From an uncultured Lachnospiraceae bacterium (GTDB lineage: Bacteria > Bacillota > Clostridia > Lachnospirales > Lachnospiraceae): a stretch of 8,454 nucleotides of DNA. A program made the position numbers and the translations under genes. Positions within the stretch are counted from its first letter, which is position 1; each line of letters begins with the position of its first letter. The stretch spans positions 1 through 8,454 of the forward strand of contig CACZSE010000021.1 in NCBI GenBank assembly GCA_902783735.1, written 5' to 3'. This document shows positions 5,401 to 8,454 of this stretch, in pieces. The notes beneath the pieces are model-generated. The model worked only from the letters and a program-made list of their open reading frames with translations. It did not search any database and was not told the DNA's origin.

Positions 5401-5409
5401 TGGTATAAA
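5401..5409 (+). promoter_or_regulatory. Candidate extended -10 promoter for the lipoprotein-asnS-trpS run
   Basis: TGGTATAAA is an extended -10 element (TGN plus TATAAA, 5/6). The -35 position 17 bp upstream (5381-5386, TTTAAT) is weak, as is common with extended -10 promoters. Transcription would start near 5416, leaving a leader of about 60 bases. That leader holds a small perfect hairpin, GAGTAA (5441-5446) and TTACTC (5451-5456) around ACTA, just upstream of the GGAG ribosome site at 5467-5470. The leader is too short for a T-box and shows no AGGGTGG-type T-box core. Confidence 0.45.
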
Positions 5410-5476
5410 TATGGGATGTGGTATTAAAAGAGAGAATTGAGAGTAAACTATTACTCACGATAAAACGGAGAACATT

Positions 5477-6583
5477 ATGAAAAAAAGATTACTTACCTTT
5501 CTTGCTGCGGCATGCGGCATGATGTGTCTGTCAGGATGTTCGTTTTCGGGAGACGACATTACTTCGGTAAATCCCGATAAATACATCACGGCAATGCGTG
5601 ACTATAAGGGAGTCACACTTGAAGCCGAAGTAGTGCCTGTTACCGATGAACAGGTGGCCAAGCGCATTGAAGATAACCTTAAAAGCTCTGTTGAGACGGT
5701 AGATGTAACAGACAGAGCATTAAAAAACGGTGATATCGCAAATATCAACTATGAAGGAAAGGTTGACGGTGTTGCTTTTGAAGGCGGTTCAAACATGGGT
5801 CAGGCAGGATATGACCTTGAGATAGGTTCGGGCATGTTCATCCCCGGATTTGAAGAGGCGCTCATAGGCATGCAGAGCGGAGAGACAAGGGATATAGACG
5901 TTACATTCCCTGAAGACTATACTGCAGAGAACCTGGCAGGAAAGGATGCGGTCTTTACAGTCATCTTAAACGGCATTAAAGAAAAAAAGGTTCCCGAGCT
6001 GACCGATGAATATGTGGCCGGACTGGGAATAACAAATGTTTCAACTATCGACGGGCTTAAAGTATATATAAGACAGCAGCTTGAGGATGAAGCAAAGAAG
6101 AATTATGAGACGCAGTTAGACAATTCTGCAATGCAGAAGATGATCGAGCTTTGTGATTTCACGGATGAGGTTCCTCAGGACAGATACAAATATTACTATG
6201 ACAATGTCATGAACATGGATACACAGTATGCTTCGCAGTTCGGAGTGGATCTTGATACATTCGTTATAGGATACTACGGCTTTGAAAATAAAGATGCCTA
6301 CATAAAATATGTTGAGGATTCCGCAATACAGGCGGTCAAGGTAGACCTTGCTTCGGGCAGTATCCTTAAGGATGCGGGTATAAAGATAACCGATAAGATG
6401 GTTGAGGAGGATATAGCCGCAAATCTGGATAAATACGGAGTTTCCACACTTGATGAATTCAAAGAAAAGTACAATATTGAAGAGTACAAGGCTTATCTGG
6501 TGAACAGAAAGGCTGTTGAACTTATAAAAGAGAATGCAAATATCGTTGCTCCCTCTGCATCCGAAGATGCAGCCGCAGAGTAA
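5477..6583 (+). CDS. Lipoprotein trigger-factor-like FKBP-type peptidyl-prolyl isomerase
   Basis: The 368-residue precursor starts with a lipoprotein signal (MKKRLLTFLAAACGMMC) and lipobox LSGC, with Cys21 as lipidation site. The mature protein should be anchored outside the cytoplasmic membrane. An FKBP-type domain covers about 82-168: GDIANINYEGKVDG, FEGG, then LEIGSGMFIPGFEEALIGM with GETRDIDVTFPEDY. KVPELTDEYV leads into a helical C-terminal region (175-352) like the trigger factor chaperone arm. The ribosome-binding domain with its GFRxGKxP signature is absent and replaced by the signal peptide. I infer a role in folding exported proteins, by prolyl isomerisation and holding. Cytosolic trigger factor is usually about 430 residues, so this is a shorter relative rather than tig itself. 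GGAG at 5467-5470 supports the ATG. asnS follows after 34 bp. Confidence 0.93.
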   Translation: MKKRLLTFLAAACGMMCLSGCSFSGDDITSVNPDKYITAMRDYKGVTLEAEVVPVTDEQVAKRIEDNLKSSVETVDVTDRALKNGDIANINYEGKVDGVAFEGGSNMGQAGYDLEIGSGMFIPGFEEALIGMQSGETRDIDVTFPEDYTAENLAGKDAVFTVILNGIKEKKVPELTDEYVAGLGITNVSTIDGLKVYIRQQLEDEAKKNYETQLDNSAMQKMIELCDFTDEVPQDRYKYYYDNVMNMDTQYASQFGVDLDTFVIGYYGFENKDAYIKYVEDSAIQAVKVDLASGSILKDAGIKITDKMVEEDIAANLDKYGVSTLDEFKEKYNIEEYKAYLVNRKAVELIKENANIVAPSASEDAAAE

Positions 6584-6617
6584 TATATGATATTATGATC
6601 ACAGAGAGGTTAACAAT

Positions 6618-8009
6618 ATGGATCTTTTAAACATCAGAGACTTATTTCGAAACAAAGAAGAATATTTTGATAAAGAGGTGACCGTAGGAGGCTGGGTAAG
6701 AGGAAACAGAGATTCCAAAAGCTTCGGCTTTCTGGTCGTCAATGACGGAACCTTTTTTGAAGCGCTCCAGATAGTATATTCCGACGGACTGTCAAACTTT
6801 GATAAGATCACAAAGTTAAACATCGGTTCCGCTGTAGTGGCAAAGGGAAAGATAGTAGCGACTCCCGATGCAAAGCAGCCTTTTGAGATGCAGGCAACTG
6901 AGATCATGATAGAAGGCGAATCCACACCGGATTATCCGCTTCAGAAGAAAAGACATACATTTGAATATCTTCGTACGATCTCTCATTTAAGAGCAAGAAC
7001 AAATACTTTCGAAGCCGTATTCAGGGTAAGATCTGTTGCTGCATATGCCATTCACAAATTCTTCCAGGAGAGAGGCTTTGTATATGTACATACTCCTATT
7101 ATCACCGGAAGTGACTGTGAGGGTGCGGGAGAGATGTTCCAGGTCACAACTATGGACATGAACAATCTTCCTCTTACCGAAGAAGGCAAGGTTGATTTTA
7201 CGCAGGATTTCTTCAACAAGCCCACAAACCTTACAGTCAGCGGACAGCTGAACGTAGAGACCTATGCATTTGCATTTAAGAATGTTTATACATTCGGACC
7301 GACATTCCGTGCCGAGAACTCGAACACGACCCGTCACGCAGCAGAATTCTGGATGATAGAGCCCGAGATGTGCTTTGCAGATCTGAAAGATGACATGATG
7401 TGCGCCGAGGCTATGCTCAAATATGTTATCAGATATGTTTTGGATAACTGCCCTGAAGAGATGAACTTCTTTAACAGCTTTGTCGACAAGGGACTTATTG
7501 AGAGACTTGAGCATGTTGTTAACAGTGACTTCGGACGTGTTACATATACGGATGCGATCAAGATCCTTGAAAAGCACAATGACGAGTTTGATTATAAAGT
7601 ATTCTGGGGATGCGATCTTCAGACGGAACATGAAAGATTCCTTACGGAAAAAGAGTTCAAGAGACCTGTTTTCGTAACCGATTATCCCAAGGATATCAAG
7701 GCATTTTACATGAAACTAAACGATGACGGAAAGACGGTTGCGGCCTGTGACTGTCTCGTTCCCGGTATCGGTGAGATCATAGGCGGTTCTCAGCGTGAGG
7801 ATAACTATGAGCTTCTTGAAAAGCGTATGGAAGAGATGGGACTTAACAAAGAAGATTATGATTTCTATCTCGATCTGAGAAAGTACGGTTCTGCAAGACA
7901 CGCCGGTTTCGGACTGGGATTTGAACGTTGCATCATGTACCTGACAGGTATGGGCAACATACGTGACGTTATACCCTTCCCCAGAACCGTGAACAATTGT
8001 GAATTATAA
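6618..8009 (+). CDS. asnS: Asparaginyl-tRNA synthetase
   Basis: This 463-residue class IIb synthetase charges tRNA-Asn with asparagine. The N-terminal OB-fold anticodon domain is about 1-105 ([17 protein letters not shown] at 23-39). The catalytic domain follows, with [13 protein letters not shown] (165-177) and the substrate segment [13 protein letters not shown] (208-220). Class II motif 2 lies at 229-250, including [10 protein letters not shown] and EFWMIEPE; RHxxEFWMxEPE separates AsnRS from AspRS. Motif 3 is at 430-456 ([16 protein letters not shown], with [10 protein letters not shown]). Length is typical. AGAGAGGT at 6603-6610 gives seven-base spacing to the ATG. It lies 34 bp after the isomerase gene and 23 bp before trpS with no terminator visible between them, so joint transcription is likely. 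A dedicated AsnRS implies direct charging of tRNA-Asn rather than reliance on the amidotransferase route alone. Confidence 0.98.
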   Translation: MDLLNIRDLFRNKEEYFDKEVTVGGWVRGNRDSKSFGFLVVNDGTFFEALQIVYSDGLSNFDKITKLNIGSAVVAKGKIVATPDAKQPFEMQATEIMIEGESTPDYPLQKKRHTFEYLRTISHLRARTNTFEAVFRVRSVAAYAIHKFFQERGFVYVHTPIITGSDCEGAGEMFQVTTMDMNNLPLTEEGKVDFTQDFFNKPTNLTVSGQLNVETYAFAFKNVYTFGPTFRAENSNTTRHAAEFWMIEPEMCFADLKDDMMCAEAMLKYVIRYVLDNCPEEMNFFNSFVDKGLIERLEHVVNSDFGRVTYTDAIKILEKHNDEFDYKVFWGCDLQTEHERFLTEKEFKRPVFVTDYPKDIKAFYMKLNDDGKTVAACDCLVPGIGEIIGGSQREDNYELLEKRMEEMGLNKEDYDFYLDLRKYGSARHAGFGLGFERCIMYLTGMGNIRDVIPFPRTVNNCEL

Positions 8010-8032
8010 GATTATTTCGGGGAGATAAGATT

Positions 8033-8454
8033 ATGGAAAATGAAAAGAAGGTAATGCTTTCGGGCATCCAGCCAAGCGGAGATCTGCATCTTGGAAACTA
8101 TCTGGGAGCCATAAAGAACTGGGCAGATCGCGTTAACGAATTTGAATGTTATTATTTCATGGCGGATCTTCATACAATAACCGTAAGACAGGATCCGAAG
8201 GAGCTTCGCAGAAGATCTGTAGAGATGCTTGCTCTTTACATCGCGTGCGGACTCGATCCCGAGAAGAATACTTTATTCTTACAGTCACATGTGCCGGCTC
8301 ATGCTCAGCTCGGATGGGTTCTTGACTGTTATACCATGTTCGGAGAACTTAGTCGTATGACTCAGTTTAAGGACAAGTCAGAGAAGCATAAAGACAATAT
8401 AAATGCGGGTCTGTTTACATATCCGTCACTCATGGCTGCAGACATATTGCTTTA
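8033..8454 (+). CDS. trpS: Tryptophanyl-tRNA synthetase, N-terminal part (runs off the window)
   Basis: The open frame from ATG 8033 continues without a stop to the window end, giving 140 complete codons plus two bases, about 40% of a typical 330-340 residue TrpRS. It is a class I synthetase: the N-terminal [20 protein letters not shown] carries the HIGH-type signature HLGN at 19-22. Further Rossmann-fold landmarks are FMADLHTIT (42-50), the [10 protein letters not shown] region (67-76), and [14 protein letters not shown] (82-95). The truncated end [11 protein letters not shown] matches the tryptophan-binding helix of the family. The KMSKS loop lies beyond the window. GGGGAG at 8019-8024, eight bases upstream, supports the start. 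It is 23 bp after asnS with no terminator between, implying one synthetase transcript. Confidence 0.97.
   Translation, partial: MENEKKVMLSGIQPSGDLHLGNYLGAIKNWADRVNEFECYYFMADLHTITVRQDPKELRRRSVEMLALYIACGLDPEKNTLFLQSHVPAHAQLGWVLDCYTMFGELSRMTQFKDKSEKHKDNINAGLFTYPSLMAADILL

Noticed and set aside
5314..5476. T-box or other riboswitch before the lipoprotein-asnS-trpS run
   Set aside because: The leader is only about 60 bases after the predicted start. No T-box core, specifier hairpin or terminator/antiterminator pair is visible, only a 6-bp hairpin.
6581..6595. TAATAT-ATG-ATATTA inverted repeat between the isomerase gene and asnS
   Set aside because: It is a short all-AT stem without a T-tract, unlikely to terminate or be bound specifically; more likely chance in an AT-rich spacer.
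6987..7631. Long minus-strand frame opposite asnS
   Set aside because: The plus strand encodes a full-length, motif-complete AsnRS; the antisense frame has no ribosome site or recognisable motifs.
1..8454. Mobile element, CRISPR array, prophage or defence system
   Set aside because: There are no repeats in array, no transposase or integrase motifs, no attachment-type duplications, and all long frames belong to core or conserved genes; the window reads as ordinary chromosome.

Overview
The window looks like ordinary chromosomal DNA of a low-to-moderate GC Gram-positive anaerobe of the Clostridia, most likely a Lachnospiraceae relative (Butyrivibrio/Roseburia-like). This is inferred from gene content and protein character: a PyrK/PyrD class 1B pair, ispE next to an FCD-type GntR regulator and a DUF1934 gene, a lipoprotein trigger-factor-like isomerase, A/G-rich Shine-Dalgarno sequences and AT-rich spacers. 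No database search was run.

Layout. Bases 1-86 are the last 27 codons of a dihydroorotase-like gene (pyrC). After a 74-bp spacer with a candidate promoter come pyrK (161-961) and pyrD (961-1866), overlapping by one base. They encode the electron-transfer and catalytic subunits of NAD-linked dihydroorotate dehydrogenase. A strong bidirectional hairpin terminator (1866-1902) separates them from a convergent minus-strand gene (1956-2564) for a cysteine-free 202-residue protein of unknown function. The 210-bp divergent region 2565-2774 carries a good promoter and a 20-bp near-palindrome at the predicted transcription start of the next unit: ispE (2775-3662), a GntR/FCD regulator (3693-4367) and a DUF1934/YwiB-like gene (4370-4801). 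That unit ends in a second bidirectional hairpin (4787-4823), which also serves the convergent minus-strand gene for a small membrane-anchored protein (4822-5298, probable TTG start). A second divergent promoter region (5299-5476) precedes a plus-strand run: a lipoprotein trigger-factor-like peptidyl-prolyl isomerase (5477-6583), asnS (6618-8009) and the start of trpS (8033 to the window end).

How the genes fit together. The left end is de novo pyrimidine synthesis (steps 3 and 4). The middle is one step of the MEP isoprenoid pathway co-transcribed with its own candidate regulator. The right end is extracytoplasmic protein folding followed by two aminoacyl-tRNA synthetases. I found no mobile element, CRISPR array, rRNA, tRNA, T-box or defence system. 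The observations most worth a second look are the operator-like palindrome at the ispE-gntR promoter, with a partly similar motif before pyrK, and the two uncharacterised minus-strand proteins.
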